From: JAJZVS01 sp963708095
GTDB lineage: Bacteria; Pseudomonadota; Alphaproteobacteria; Acetobacterales; Acetobacteraceae
Assembly (NCBI GenBank): GCA_963708095.1
Contig: OY970182.1
Coordinates: forward strand, 62,001 to 126,000
DNA length: 64,000 nucleotides
Direction of reading: 5' to 3'
Shown here: positions 34,535 to 43,211 of the stretch, piece by piece
How positions within the stretch are numbered: the first letter of the stretch is position 1
How the letters are laid out: each line of letters begins with the position of its first letter
The notes under the pieces: model-generated
The model's input: the letters and a program-made list of their open reading frames with translations, nothing else
Databases searched by the model: none
What the model was told of the DNA's origin: nothing
Position numbers and translations under genes: made by a program

Positions 34535-34545
34535 GGCGGGGGTAC

Positions 34546-35619
34546 TCACTTGCTGGCCATCCTGGTGTTGGCGACGGCGTTGCCGGCCACCGTGGCGTCG
34601 TAGACGGTGCTGCCCGGCTGTTGCGCCGGCGGGACGGCGTTGCCGCCGTGATAGCGCATCACGATGTTCATGAAGAAACCGGGCGAGGCGTTGTTGAAGA
34701 ACGTCACGCCCTTCGGCATCGACGGATTGGCGAAATGCGCGCGCACCTGCTCGGGCGTCGAATTCTCGCCCAGGATCTTGTAGTTCGCCGCGTCGAGCGC
34801 CACGCCGTTCTGCTGTGCATCCTTGACCCAATGGGAGAAGTCTAGCGGCGTCATGGCGACGGCCTGGAAATGCTGGGCGTGGAAGCCGTCACCGTTGTAT
34901 TGGGTGTTCATACCCTCGAAATCGCCGGTGTGGTCGGCGGCGAGGTTCAGTTTCGTCACCATGCCCGGCATGGCGTAGATCTGGCCGCCGAGCGCGGGGA
35001 TCATGAAGGACTGCATCACCGTATCGGTGGTCAGTGTCATTGACACCGGACGGTTCTGCGGAAACGCCATCTCCCCTACTGTGGCGATGTGGTAGTCGGG
35101 GTAGATGAACAACCATTTCCAATCGAGACCGACGACCTGAACGCGCAGCGGCGGCTTGTCCGAGGCGATCGGACGATACGGGTCGAGCTGGTGGGTGTAG
35201 TTCCAGACAAAGAAGGACAGCACGACGACGATCGCCACGGGGACCAGCCACATCGGCCATTCCAGCGCGGCGGAGAAGTCCCAATGCGGGGCGTAGCGAG
35301 CGTTGGTGTTGCCGTAGCGATAGCGCCAGGCGAGCAAGGGCACGCCGATGACCACGGGCGCCACGACGATCAGGGTGATCAGAGTGATCAGCCATAGATA
35401 GTGGTACTGCAGGATGGCGACGGGGCCGTCCGGCGTCAGGAAGCTCTGGCGCTGGTCGGCGCAGCCCGACAGCAGCAGGACCGGTGCCGCGAGGCTTGCC
35501 CATCGGGCGGCGCGGTGGAGGGACGGGTGGAGTGTGGCAGGCCTGGGAGCAGCGGGCGCGGTCCGCGGGCTGACCGACCATGCGCGCGGCGCTGAGGCAC
35601 GGTGCTTGTCGTTGTGCAT
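34546..35619 (-). CDS. cyoA: Cytochrome bo3 ubiquinol oxidase subunit II
   Basis: CyoA is the quinol-side subunit II, a lipoprotein with two membrane helices and a periplasmic cupredoxin-like domain. From the ATG at 35619 the product has 357 residues, with an extended N-terminus before the lipobox LLLSGC. Helices LWLITLITLIVVAPVVIG and WLVPVAIVVVLSFFVWNYTH follow. The periplasmic part has VQVVGLDWKWLFIYPDYHIA and the family motif TTDTVMQSFMIPALGGQIYA. The CuA ligands of cytochrome c oxidases are absent, as expected for a quinol oxidase. It is first in the operon. Confidence 0.95.
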   Translation of the reverse strand: MHNDKHRASAPRAWSVSPRTAPAAPRPATLHPSLHRAARWASLAAPVLLLSGCADQRQSFLTPDGPVAILQYHYLWLITLITLIVVAPVVIGVPLLAWRYRYGNTNARYAPHWDFSAALEWPMWLVPVAIVVVLSFFVWNYTHQLDPYRPIASDKPPLRVQVVGLDWKWLFIYPDYHIATVGEMAFPQNRPVSMTLTTDTVMQSFMIPALGGQIYAMPGMVTKLNLAADHTGDFEGMNTQYNGDGFHAQHFQAVAMTPLDFSHWVKDAQQNGVALDAANYKILGENSTPEQVRAHFANPSMPKGVTFFNNASPGFFMNIVMRYHGGNAVPPAQQPGSTVYDATVAGNAVANTRMASK

Positions 35620-36311
35620 ACGGCAACCTTTATTGCACCGCAGCACGGGGCAAGCGGGCGCATCAACACATACAATATACGGACATGCATGGTCAATGCA
35701 TGCTGTACTGCATGGAAATGCAGATGGGCCAAAACGGGCGGAACGCAACCGACACTATGGTGTATTGTCCGTCATCCGGACATGCACGAGGCGCATGCAC
35801 GCGGGGGGCCGGCGCTCTGCCCGCTGGGGCCAGCCGGGGACCGGCGTGGGGAATTGGCGGTGTCAAAGGAGAAACGCTCCCTTCCCGCAGGGGAAGGGGA
35901 CAGCGCTTCCTGGGGATCTGTAGCAAAATTCACGGGCAGTCCGGCAGCGTGGAATATCTGCAAAGCGATGGCCACCGGTAGCGCAATCGTGCCGTCCAAA
36001 AACGCCGGCGAGGGACTGAACATTGCGCCGTGGTCCCCGGTGGGGAAACTTTGCAACAGATCACCGGATTGTATGTTTGCCGACGTGAGGCCCTGTGCAA
36101 GACAGCCGGTTCCGGACCCATTCCGAACATGCATCGCCGCGGCTCGCCCCGCGGCCGGAGACGGGTATTCAAGGCCAGGCAACCTGGGGCGTCGCCCGCA
36201 GATTGCCTGGACATTGATTTCCGATCATTCTGCCGGTCGTGCTGGGTGTATGCCGCGGCGCGTCGATCGCTTGGCCGCAGCCGGGCGACACATAAAGACC
36301 CGGAGGACGAC
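35620..36311. promoter_or_regulatory. Divergent control region between cyoA and the MocR-type regulator
   Basis: This 690-bp spacer separates cyo (leftward) from the regulator gene (rightward). An AT-rich part at 35660-35770 holds two copies of CGGACATGCA (35680-35689 and 35777-35786), overlapping TGCATG palindromes and a TGTCCG/CGGACA inverted repeat at 35766-35782. These are candidate operators and the probable cyo promoter. The rest up to 36311 shows no gene. Confidence 0.5.
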
Positions 36312-37712
36312 TTGAGAGCAGCACTGGAGGACAATCCCGCGTGGGTGCCGCGGATCGCGAAGGGGGCGGGGCCGGTCTATCTGGCGATCGCCGACGCCCT
36401 GGCCGAGGATATCCTGTCCGGCAGGCTTGGCCCCGGCATGCGTCTGCCGCCGCAGCGCACACTGGCGGATGCGCTCGATATCGACTTCACCACGGTCACC
36501 CGCGCCTATACCGAGGCCCGCAAGCGCGGGCTGGTCGAAGGCAAGGTTGGGCAGGGAACCTACGTGCGCCCAAGGGCCGCGGTGTCGGCTTCCCTGGCGC
36601 GCGGCGGCGCCATCGACATGAGCATGAACCTGCCACCACGCTTCGACGACAAGCGGCTCGCCGCGCAGATGTGGAGCGACATCGCCGCGCTGGAGCATGC
36701 GGACGGCATCGATCTTCTGCTGCGCTACCAGGAGCCGGGCGGCACCCGCCGTGACCGGAACGCCGGTGCGCTCTGGCTGGTGCACACGCTGGGCGAGATC
36801 GCGCTCGATCGCATCGTGGTCACCCCCGGCACCCGCGGTGCGCTGCTGACATTGCTCGCGGCGCTGGCCGAGCCGGGCGACGGCGTCTGCACGGAAACGC
36901 TGACCTTTCCCGGTGCGCTGTCCGCCCTGGCGCATTTGCGGCTGCGCCCGATCGGCGTCGCGATCGACCGGCAGGGGATCATTCCCGACGCCTTCGAGGC
37001 GGCCTGCCGGACGCACCGGCCGAAGCTGCTGTACTGCAACCCCACGCTGCATAATCCGACCACGGCAACGATGCCGCTGGAGCGGCGCGAGGCGGTGATC
37101 CGGATCGCCCGCGCACATGGCGTCGCGATCATCGAGGACGACGCCTATGGCATGCTGCCGCCGCGTCCCGTCCCGCCGCTGGCGCGCCTGGCGCCCGATC
37201 TGGTGTACTACGTTGCCGGCCTGGCGAAATGCCTCGCGCCGGCGTTGCGCATTGCCTACCTGGTGCTGCCCGAAACCCGACCTCCGCAGCGCTTGTCGGG
37301 CGGCATCCACGCCGCGGCATCGCTGGCGTCGCCGCTGACGGCGGCGGTCGCGACGCGGTGGATCGAGACCGGTACCGCCGGCGCCGTCCTGGAGGCGATC
37401 CGGCACGAGGCCGAAGTCCGCTGCGCGCTGGCGCGGGACATGCTGCCGCGCGAGGGCGCCCATATCGCGCCCGACGGGTTCCATGTCTGGCTGGAGCTGC
37501 CGCCCGCCTGGCCGCGGTCGGAGTTCGTGGCGCGGCTGCGCACGGTCGGCATCGGCGCGGTCCCGAGCGATGCGTTCGCCGTGTCGGCATGGCCGGAGGC
37601 GGTGCGGCTGGGGCTGGGGGTGCCGGCCACGGCCGAGGAGCTGTCGCAGGGACTGCAGACGGTCGCGGCCCTGCTGGACGAGGCCCCGGCGTTATCCAGC
37701 ATCGTGGTCTGA
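36312..37712 (+). CDS. MocR/PdxR-type regulator: GntR DNA-binding plus aminotransferase-like domain
   Basis: MocR proteins fuse a GntR winged helix to a PLP-binding fold-type I aminotransferase domain and usually act as PLP- or amine-sensing regulators. The start is a TTG at 36312 behind a textbook GGAGG; the product is about 466 residues. The GntR part has GPVYLAIADALAEDILSGRL, MRLPPQRTLADALDI and FTTVTRAYTEARKRGLVEGK. The aminotransferase part shows VTPGTRGALLTLLAALAEPG and YCNPTLHNPTTATM, then IIEDDAYGMLP. The PLP lysine is in VAGLAKCLAPALRIAYL (normally SKxLAPxLR), so Lys is retained but Ser becomes Ala. It is divergent from cyo. Confidence 0.9.
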   Translation: MRAALEDNPAWVPRIAKGAGPVYLAIADALAEDILSGRLGPGMRLPPQRTLADALDIDFTTVTRAYTEARKRGLVEGKVGQGTYVRPRAAVSASLARGGAIDMSMNLPPRFDDKRLAAQMWSDIAALEHADGIDLLLRYQEPGGTRRDRNAGALWLVHTLGEIALDRIVVTPGTRGALLTLLAALAEPGDGVCTETLTFPGALSALAHLRLRPIGVAIDRQGIIPDAFEAACRTHRPKLLYCNPTLHNPTTATMPLERREAVIRIARAHGVAIIEDDAYGMLPPRPVPPLARLAPDLVYYVAGLAKCLAPALRIAYLVLPETRPPQRLSGGIHAAASLASPLTAAVATRWIETGTAGAVLEAIRHEAEVRCALARDMLPREGAHIAPDGFHVWLELPPAWPRSEFVARLRTVGIGAVPSDAFAVSAWPEAVRLGLGVPATAEELSQGLQTVAALLDEAPALSSIVV

Positions 37713-37820
37713 TACGCGGGCTCGCTCGCACCATGACTATGGCCGACCTCTCCGCTGGCAGGGAAAGGCTACTCCCGAAGGTCTCATCCACGAAGGGTCG
37801 GCCCCGCCGGTGGCAACTGA
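37713..37820. other. Spacer between the MocR-type gene and the MITE
   Basis: Short non-coding segment that carries the 3' flank of the regulator gene and the left insertion site of the MITE. No terminator hairpin with a T-run was identified. Confidence 0.4.
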
Positions 37821-38011
37821 TATACCTCGAATCCGAGGGAACCCGGCCAGATTTCACTTGCACCGACGCGGGGCGGTACAATTCGCTGCCCCCATGTCGG
37901 GATTGGTTCTGAGCGCTGAGGATCGGGGGCACCTGCTGCGACTGATGCGCCGGCAGATGAACAGTGCGGTGCAAGTGAAATCTGGCCGGGTTCCCTCGGA
38001 TTCGAGGTATA
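37821..38011. mobile_element. MITE derived from the IS630 element
   Basis: This 191-bp non-autonomous element has perfect 43-bp terminal inverted repeats (37821-37863 and 37969-38011) identical to the right end of the IS630 copy at 27498-28632. The interior (37864-37968) matches the first part of that transposase gene with one difference seen. The join falls at a GTGCA shared between the gene and the terminal repeat. It could be mobilised in trans by the intact transposase. Confidence 0.9.
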
Positions 38012-38146
38012 TGAGATCGATCACGCGACGGGCGTGGCGCCTTCGGCAGCAACGCCAGGGGGCGCTGCCCGATACGCGTCAAATTTCCCCGCACACCCCA
38101 GTGCCAGGCGCAGCAGCAAGGTTGCCGGTGCCGATCTGCCGATGGA

Positions 38147-38860
38147 TCAGCTCCGCGCCCACCCGATCGCGGCGCGGGCGAGGGCGTCGATGGTGTCGAT
38201 GACGGGGGCGCCGAGCTTGTCGCTGGGTCCGGCCGCGAGGCCGAGCGGGATTTCCGTGCATCCCAGTACCACGGCGCGGGCGCCTCTGGCTGCGAGGTCG
38301 CGCGCGGCTTCGGCGAGCGGTTCGTAAGCTTCCTGCACGCGGTTGGCTTTGACCAGGGCGATCGCGGGGCTCACCAGGCGTTGCATGTGCTCGGCGGGCG
38401 GGGTGAGGCAGTCCCAGCCCAGGGTGCCGAGGCGGTCCTGGTAAAGTTTCATGGCCAGGGTGGCGGCGGTGCCCATGACGCCGATTTTGCCTTGGGGGAT
38501 GTGGGCGCGGCGGAGGTCGGCGGCGGCGGCGTCGACGATGTGCAGGATCGGGCAGCCGGCTGCTGCTGCCATTTCCTCGTACCAGCCGTGGGCAGTGTTG
38601 CAGGGGATGGCGATGGCGGTGCAGCCGGCCTGGCGCAGGCCGGCGATGCCGCGGAGCAGCCAGGGCAGGGGGTCTGGGCCGGCGCCTTGCTTGCCTCGGG
38701 TGCGGTCGGGCACGCGCGGATCGGACCAGAGCACGGCGGGGATGTGGTCCTGGTCTCGGTCGGCGGGGGTGAGCAGGGTGAGGCGCAGCATGAACTGGGC
38801 GCTGGCGAGCGGGCCCATGCCGCCGAGCACGCCCAGGATCTTGTCGTCGGCCGTTTCCAT
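38147..38860 (-). CDS. Aspartate/glutamate racemase family protein
   Basis: This is a cofactor-independent amino-acid racemase of the Asp/Glu family (YgeA/aspartate racemase branch). The 237-residue product begins KILGVLGGMGPLASAQFML, the family's diagnostic N-terminus. Both catalytic cysteines are visible, in AIAIPCNTAHGWYEEM and VVLGCTEIPLGLA. The VIDTIDALARAAI segment near the end is also typical. It is a single gene with no partner nearby, so the physiological amino acid is unknown; a broad-specificity racemase or a decarboxylase-like relative is possible. Confidence 0.9.
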   Translation of the reverse strand: METADDKILGVLGGMGPLASAQFMLRLTLLTPADRDQDHIPAVLWSDPRVPDRTRGKQGAGPDPLPWLLRGIAGLRQAGCTAIAIPCNTAHGWYEEMAAAAGCPILHIVDAAAADLRRAHIPQGKIGVMGTAATLAMKLYQDRLGTLGWDCLTPPAEHMQRLVSPAIALVKANRVQEAYEPLAEAARDLAARGARAVVLGCTEIPLGLAAGPSDKLGAPVIDTIDALARAAIGWARS

Positions 38861-38989
38861 CGGTGTTCCGTCTCCGTCGGATTGTCGGATCTTACTGTGC
38901 GCTGTCCTGATGTCGCTGCAAGCAGGGGCGTATCAGCCGGTCGCCGCGGACATGGCTGGGGGAGGGGCCACGGCGGCCGGACGGGTCGG

Positions 38990-39808
38990 TCAAGGGGTGG
39001 TTTGGTTGGCGGGGGGGCAGCCTTGCGGGTGGTGCCATCCGGGCCGGCGCTTTTCGCGGAACGCGGCGGTGCCTTCGCGGGCTTCCTCGGTGGCGCGCTG
39101 GGTCCAGCTTTCGTGCGCCAGCAGGCTCATCGCGCGCTCGTCCAGCAGCAGTCCGTTGGCGCCGAGGAACGAGCGCTTGGTCATCGCGATCGCCCCCGGC
39201 GCGCCGAGCAGGATGGCGTCCAGCACCGCGGCGAGCCTCGTTTCCATCTCCGCGGCCGGCACCACCTCGTGCACCAGGCCTATGCGCTGCGCCTCGGCGG
39301 CGTCGAAGCGCTCGCCCGTTAGGGCGTAGCGGCGGGTGTGGCGCAGGCCCATGGCGTGGACCATGTGGGTGGAGATCGGGGTGGGGGCGACGCCGACCCG
39401 GACCTCCGTCAGGCCGAAGATCGCGTCCGGCGTAGCGAGCGCGACGTCGACGCAGCAGACCATCCCGGCGCCGCCGCCGAAGCAGGCGCCGTGCACCACG
39501 GCGACGGTGGGATGGGGGAATTCATTCAGGAGCTGCATCGCCCGGGTGGTGGCCATGGAGGCCTGGTAGTTGCGGTCGGGCGGATATTGCGTGGCCTGGC
39601 CGAGCCAGCCGATGTCGGCGCCGGCCTGGAAGTGCTTGCCGGCACCGCGCAGGACGAGGGCACGGGTCGCCGTGTTGGACGCAAGCCGGGTAAGGCCGGC
39701 GATGAGTTCGTCAAGCAGGTCCTCGTTGTAGGCGTTGCCGACTTCGGGGCGGTTGAGGGTGGCGGTGGCGATGCCGGTGGGGGCGATGTCGAGGTAGACG
39801 AGGCTCAT
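38990..39808 (-). CDS. Enoyl-CoA hydratase/isomerase family protein
   Basis: This crotonase-fold enzyme hydrates or isomerises enoyl-CoA thioesters. From the ATG at 39808 the product has 272 residues; an in-frame ATG at 39850 would add 14. It contains ATATLNRPEVGNAYNEDLLD, the first oxyanion-hole region ALVLRGAGKHFQAGADIGWL and the second VVHGACFGGGAGMVCCVDVA. The later FGLTEVRVGVAPTPISTHMV has Glu at a usual catalytic position. Similar to methylglutaconyl-CoA hydratase-like or acyclic-terpene-pathway hydratases, but specificity is not readable. It stands alone. Confidence 0.88.
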   Translation of the reverse strand: MSLVYLDIAPTGIATATLNRPEVGNAYNEDLLDELIAGLTRLASNTATRALVLRGAGKHFQAGADIGWLGQATQYPPDRNYQASMATTRAMQLLNEFPHPTVAVVHGACFGGGAGMVCCVDVALATPDAIFGLTEVRVGVAPTPISTHMVHAMGLRHTRRYALTGERFDAAEAQRIGLVHEVVPAAEMETRLAAVLDAILLGAPGAIAMTKRSFLGANGLLLDERAMSLLAHESWTQRATEEAREGTAAFREKRRPGWHHPQGCPPANQTTP

Positions 39809-40080
39809 GGGGGCGGCCTTTGCGGACGGGGCGGGCTTGGGGCGGCTCATCGGGGGCGCGTGGTGGAGCAGGATACTGCCGGTCAGATCCCGCGGGAACC
39901 GCGAGCGACACGCGGATCGTGCCAGCCGCGTCGCCGGCTGCAGCCTGGTCGGCCCTCGCCGGTCATGGCGTGGTGGGCCGATCCCTCCCCCTGCCTAAGG
40001 ACACTCTGATCAAGCCCCCCTCGCGCCGCTCACGCAACGTCATATAGAATTGTCGCCGGGAGCAGCGGGCGAGGGCAACG

Positions 40081-40283
40081 ATGCGGCAGGCGACCATGGC
40101 GACAGCTGGGTTCGAGCGTTACAGCAAGCCAACCCGGCGGGCGGCGTTTCTGGCGGAGATGGACCGTGTGGTGCCGTGGCGCGATCTGTGCGCGCTGATC
40201 GATCCGGTCTACCCCAGGCCAGGCAGGGGCCGCCGGCCGGTTGGTCTGGAACGGATGCTGCGCATCTACTTCCTGCAGCAGTG
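40081..40283 (+). pseudogene. IS5-family transposase, 5' fragment
   Basis: This is the N-terminal part of an IS5-type transposase: FERYSKPTRRAAFLAEMDRV, VVPWRDLCALIDPVYPRPGR, then VGLERMLRIYFLQQ. The frame would normally continue WFNLSDPGAEEALYDS, which is found 1.3 kb away at 41622. The gene is therefore disrupted by the IS1111-type insert and the fragment has no catalytic residues. Confidence 0.88.
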
Positions 40284-41621
40284 TTGGGGTGGACGGCCCC
40301 ACGGCATCGGATGTGCCAATATTGGGTCGATCCATGATCCAAAGGGAGGGCCGCCCAAATGGAGCTTAAGCGCATCGCGATCGACACGTCCAAACATGTC
40401 TTCACGATCCATGGCGTAGACCAACAGGAGCGTCCGATTCTGCGCCGGGAGCTGAGAAGAGCCCAGATTGAGCCCTTCTTCGGCAAGCTGGCACCGACGG
40501 AGGTTGTTCTCGAGGCGTGCGGGGGGTCGCACCACTGGGGACGTATGTTGAACCGGTTGGGTCACCGAGTACGGCTGATCCCGCCGCAATACGTGAAGCC
40601 CTTCGTCAAGCGGTCCAAGAATGACCGCAATGACGCCGAGGCGATCAGCGAGGCGGCTGCGCGTCCAAGTATGCGCTCAGTTCCGGTCAAGACCATTGAG
40701 CAGCAAGCTGAAACGATGATCGTGAAACACCGGGAGATGTTGGTCGCCCAACAGACCCAGGCGATCAATGCGTTGCGGGGGCACGCGGCGGAATTCGGTG
40801 TCGTCGCCGCCAAAGGCAGCCAGAACGTGGCCGCCCTGCTCGCGGTTCTGGCGGCTGATACCGCCACCCCAGCCACGGCGAAGGCGATGTTTGCTCACAT
40901 GGGGCAGCACATCGCCGATCTCGATGCCAAGCTGGAGGCGCTGGATCGACTGCTCATGGAACGGCACAAGGCCAATCCCGTCAGCCGGCTGCTCGCCGAG
41001 ATTCCCGGCGTCGGGCCGATCACCGCGATCACCATGGCCGTGACGGTCGACCCCAGCAACTTTGCGTCTGGACGCCACTTCGCGGCCTGGCTGGGGCTGA
41101 CGCCACGGGAGCACTCGACCGGCGGCAAGCAGCGTCTCGGTAAGATTAGCAAGGCCGGCAATGAAAGATTGCGGCAATTGCTGGTGGTCGGCGCGATGGC
41201 GGTGATCCGTTATGCCAAGCCCGGCAGCAAGTCGGCATCTGCGTGGCTATTGCAACTGCTGGAGCGCAAGCCGCGAAAGGTCGCGGCGGTGGCTCTGGCC
41301 AACAAGATGGCCCGGATCATCTGGGCCATGATGGCGCGTGGCGAGGCATATCGGCGTCAGCCGATCGCCGCCTGATCCACGCGCCGGTGCCACGGGTTCA
41401 CGGGCGCAGCAAAAGATGGTGATCGGTCGATCCGACGAGCGACAAAAATCCGCCTTGAACCCCGGCAACCAAATGCCGGAGCAGTGTTTGGATGTCGTTC
41501 GCGGAACCCATCTAGGCCGGCGGTCATCGTGCCGCGAAAGCAGAGGCCGGACACATGACCGCAGTCGAACCGCCACCAATTTTTGCAAACTCCTCCTTGA
41601 ACCCAGCGGGCCGTCCACACA
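40284..41621 (+). mobile_element. IS110-family (IS1111 subgroup) insertion sequence
   Basis: This element of about 1.34 kb is inserted inside the IS5 transposase gene. Subterminal inverted repeats GTGGACGGCCC (40289-40299) and GGGCCGTCCAC (41608-41618) mark the ends, as in the IS1111 subgroup. No target duplication is expected. The interruption falls between Gln and Trp codons of the host transposase. Confidence 0.88.
40359..41375 (+). CDS. IS110/IS1111-family DEDD transposase
   Basis: This is a 338-residue DEDD recombinase. The RuvC-like N-terminal domain shows RIAIDTSKHVFTIHGVD, EVVLEACGGSHHWGRML and KNDRNDAEAISEAA, providing the DEDD acidic residues. The C-terminal Tnp_20 domain has RLLAEIPGVGPITAITMAV and FAAWLGLTPREHSTGGKQRL, with a serine-type region GKISKAGNERLRQLLVVGA. 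The frame and subterminal repeats are intact, so the element may be active. Confidence 0.94.
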   Translation: MELKRIAIDTSKHVFTIHGVDQQERPILRRELRRAQIEPFFGKLAPTEVVLEACGGSHHWGRMLNRLGHRVRLIPPQYVKPFVKRSKNDRNDAEAISEAAARPSMRSVPVKTIEQQAETMIVKHREMLVAQQTQAINALRGHAAEFGVVAAKGSQNVAALLAVLAADTATPATAKAMFAHMGQHIADLDAKLEALDRLLMERHKANPVSRLLAEIPGVGPITAITMAVTVDPSNFASGRHFAAWLGLTPREHSTGGKQRLGKISKAGNERLRQLLVVGAMAVIRYAKPGSKSASAWLLQLLERKPRKVAAVALANKMARIIWAMMARGEAYRRQPIAA

Positions 41622-42380
41622 TGGTTCAACCTGTCGGACCCGGGGGCGGAAGAGGCACTGTATGACAGCCTCGCGATGCGCCGGTTCGCCGGTATCGACC
41701 TCGGCCGCGAGGCGGTGCCGGACGAGACCACGCTGTGCAAGTTCCGCCACCTGCTGGAGCGGCACGATCTGGGATCGGCGCTGTTCCAACGCGTGCATGA
41801 GCACCTGGAACAACGCGGCCTGAGGCTGTCGGCTGGCACGATCGTCGATGCCACCATCATCCATGCGCCGAGTTCGACGAAGAACGCCGCCAAGGCGCGC
41901 GATCCGGAGATGCATCAGACCAGGAAGGGCAACCAGTGGTATTTCGGGATGAAGGCACATATCGGCGTGGACAGCCGCACCAAGCTGATCCACTCGGTGG
42001 TGGCGACGGCGGCGAACGTGGCGGATGCGACGGTGCTGCCCGATCTGCTGCACGGTGACGAGACGCGGGTGTGGGGCGATCAGGCGTATCGCGGTCAGCG
42101 CGCGGTGATCCGTGAACATGCGCCGCGCGCACGCGACTTCACCAACCGACGCTATCGGCACCGCGGGGTGGTGGATGAGGCGGAGAAGGCGCGCAACCGC
42201 AGCAAGTCGAAGGTGCGGGCCAAGGTCGAGCACTGCTTCGGCGTGATCAAGAGGGTGTTCGGCTTCGCGAAGGTCCGCTACCGCGGGCTGGATAAGAACG
42301 CGAACCGGCTGTTCGTGACCGGCGCGCTGAGCAATCTGTTCGTCGTCCGCCATCGATTGCTGCGGCTTCAAGGGGCGTAG
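41622..42380 (+). pseudogene. IS5-family transposase, 3' fragment
   Basis: This is the C-terminal remainder of the split transposase, beginning WFNLSDPGAEEALYDSLAMR. It still carries the DDE residues (TIVDATIIHAPSSTKN, VWGDQAYRGQRAV, and the Glu in SKVRAKVEHCFGVIKRVFG). It lacks the N-terminal DNA-binding part, supplied by 40081-40283 before disruption. An internal ATG at 41676 could start a shortened protein, but activity is unlikely. Confidence 0.88.
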
Positions 42381-42558
42381 TGCGTCCAACCTGTTGTCCC
42401 CGGCGCCGCGAGCGCTGGGAAACGCGGGAAATTCGATGCCATCCGACGGAATCCAGCCGACTTGAACGGCAGGCAAGGGATTCCAGGTCACCCGAAACCA
42501 ACTGTTCAGAGGTTCCTTAGAGCGCGTTCATGCAGACTGGAAAATGCCTCGCCATCGC

Positions 42559-42713
42559 CACCTCTCCCGCTTGCGGGCTTAGGCCGCGAAGCGAACCAAG
42601 GTCGTCGTGCGCAGCACGGCGGGTGAGGGCAGGAGGCACGCACCCTCACCCGGTTCGCTGTGCGAACCGACCTTGGTCCGCTTCGCGGCCCAAGCCCGCA
42701 AGCGGGAGAGGTG
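42559..42713. repeat. Palindromic intergenic repeat element, copy 2
   Basis: This is a 155-bp relative of the element at 20558-20675. The outer arms (ACCTCTCCCGCTTGCGGG and complement) are the same, with extra internal arms (TTAGGCCGCGAAGCGAACC / GGTCCGCTTCGCGGCC) and the CCCTCACCCGGTTCGC segment. It sits between the IS5 end and the DUF1801 gene, and may serve as a terminator for the latter. Confidence 0.8.
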
Positions 42714-42752
42714 GCCGCACGACGCCCCGGTTCCAGTCATCCTGAAGCTGCT

Positions 42753-43172
42753 CTAGGACTTCGCTTTCCTCGAAGGTTTTGACTTGCCGGCACTGTTGAG
42801 GGCGACGGCTTGGCGAACGAGCGCCTTGAAGGCGGATTCGTCAACTTCTTCGCCTGCGTGGATGTCGATCGCGCGGCGTGCGTTTCCGTCGAGACTCGCG
42901 TTGAAGAGATGGGCCGGATCCTTTAGAGACGCGCCCTTGGCGAAGGTAAGCTTTACGACATTCTTGTAGGATTCGCCGGTGCAGATGATGCCGTCGTGCG
43001 ACCAGATCGGAGTACCCATCCACTTCCACTCCTCGACCACGTCCGGGTCTGCTTCCTTGATGAGCTTGCGCATTCTGCTGAGGGTTTCCCCGCGCCAGTC
43101 CCCGAGTTCGGCGATTCTTTTCGAGATGAGCTCCGATGCCGACTGGCCTTGGCTCGCATCCGATTCTTTCAT
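42753..43172 (-). CDS. DUF1801 domain protein
   Basis: This is a 139-residue small cytosolic protein of the DUF1801/YdhG-like (iron-chaperone-like fold) family. It shows ELGDWRGETLSRMRKLIKEA, VVEEWKWMGTPIWSHDGIIC and YKNVVKLTFAKGASLKDPAH, which match the family's typical stretches. A basic C-terminus (SKPSRKAKS) follows. Function of the family is not established. It is last in an operon with an AHSA1-domain protein and an ArsR regulator, a common arrangement in proteobacteria. Confidence 0.85.
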   Translation of the reverse strand: MKESDASQGQSASELISKRIAELGDWRGETLSRMRKLIKEADPDVVEEWKWMGTPIWSHDGIICTGESYKNVVKLTFAKGASLKDPAHLFNASLDGNARRAIDIHAGEEVDESAFKALVRQAVALNSAGKSKPSRKAKS

Positions 43173-43211
43173 GTTCCTATCCTGGAAGTTCCGGATATAT
43201 GCCAGCAGACT

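Larger units (their letters stand above)
39995..42520 (+). mobile_element. IS5-family element interrupted by an IS1111-type element
   Basis: Outer inverted repeats are CTAAGGACACTCTGATCA at 39995 and a complement differing at a few positions ending at 42520. The transposase gene inside is split at 40283/41622 by a 1.3-kb insertion. Without the insert the element would be about 1.2 kb, normal for IS5 types. Exact target duplication could not be fixed. Confidence 0.78.
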
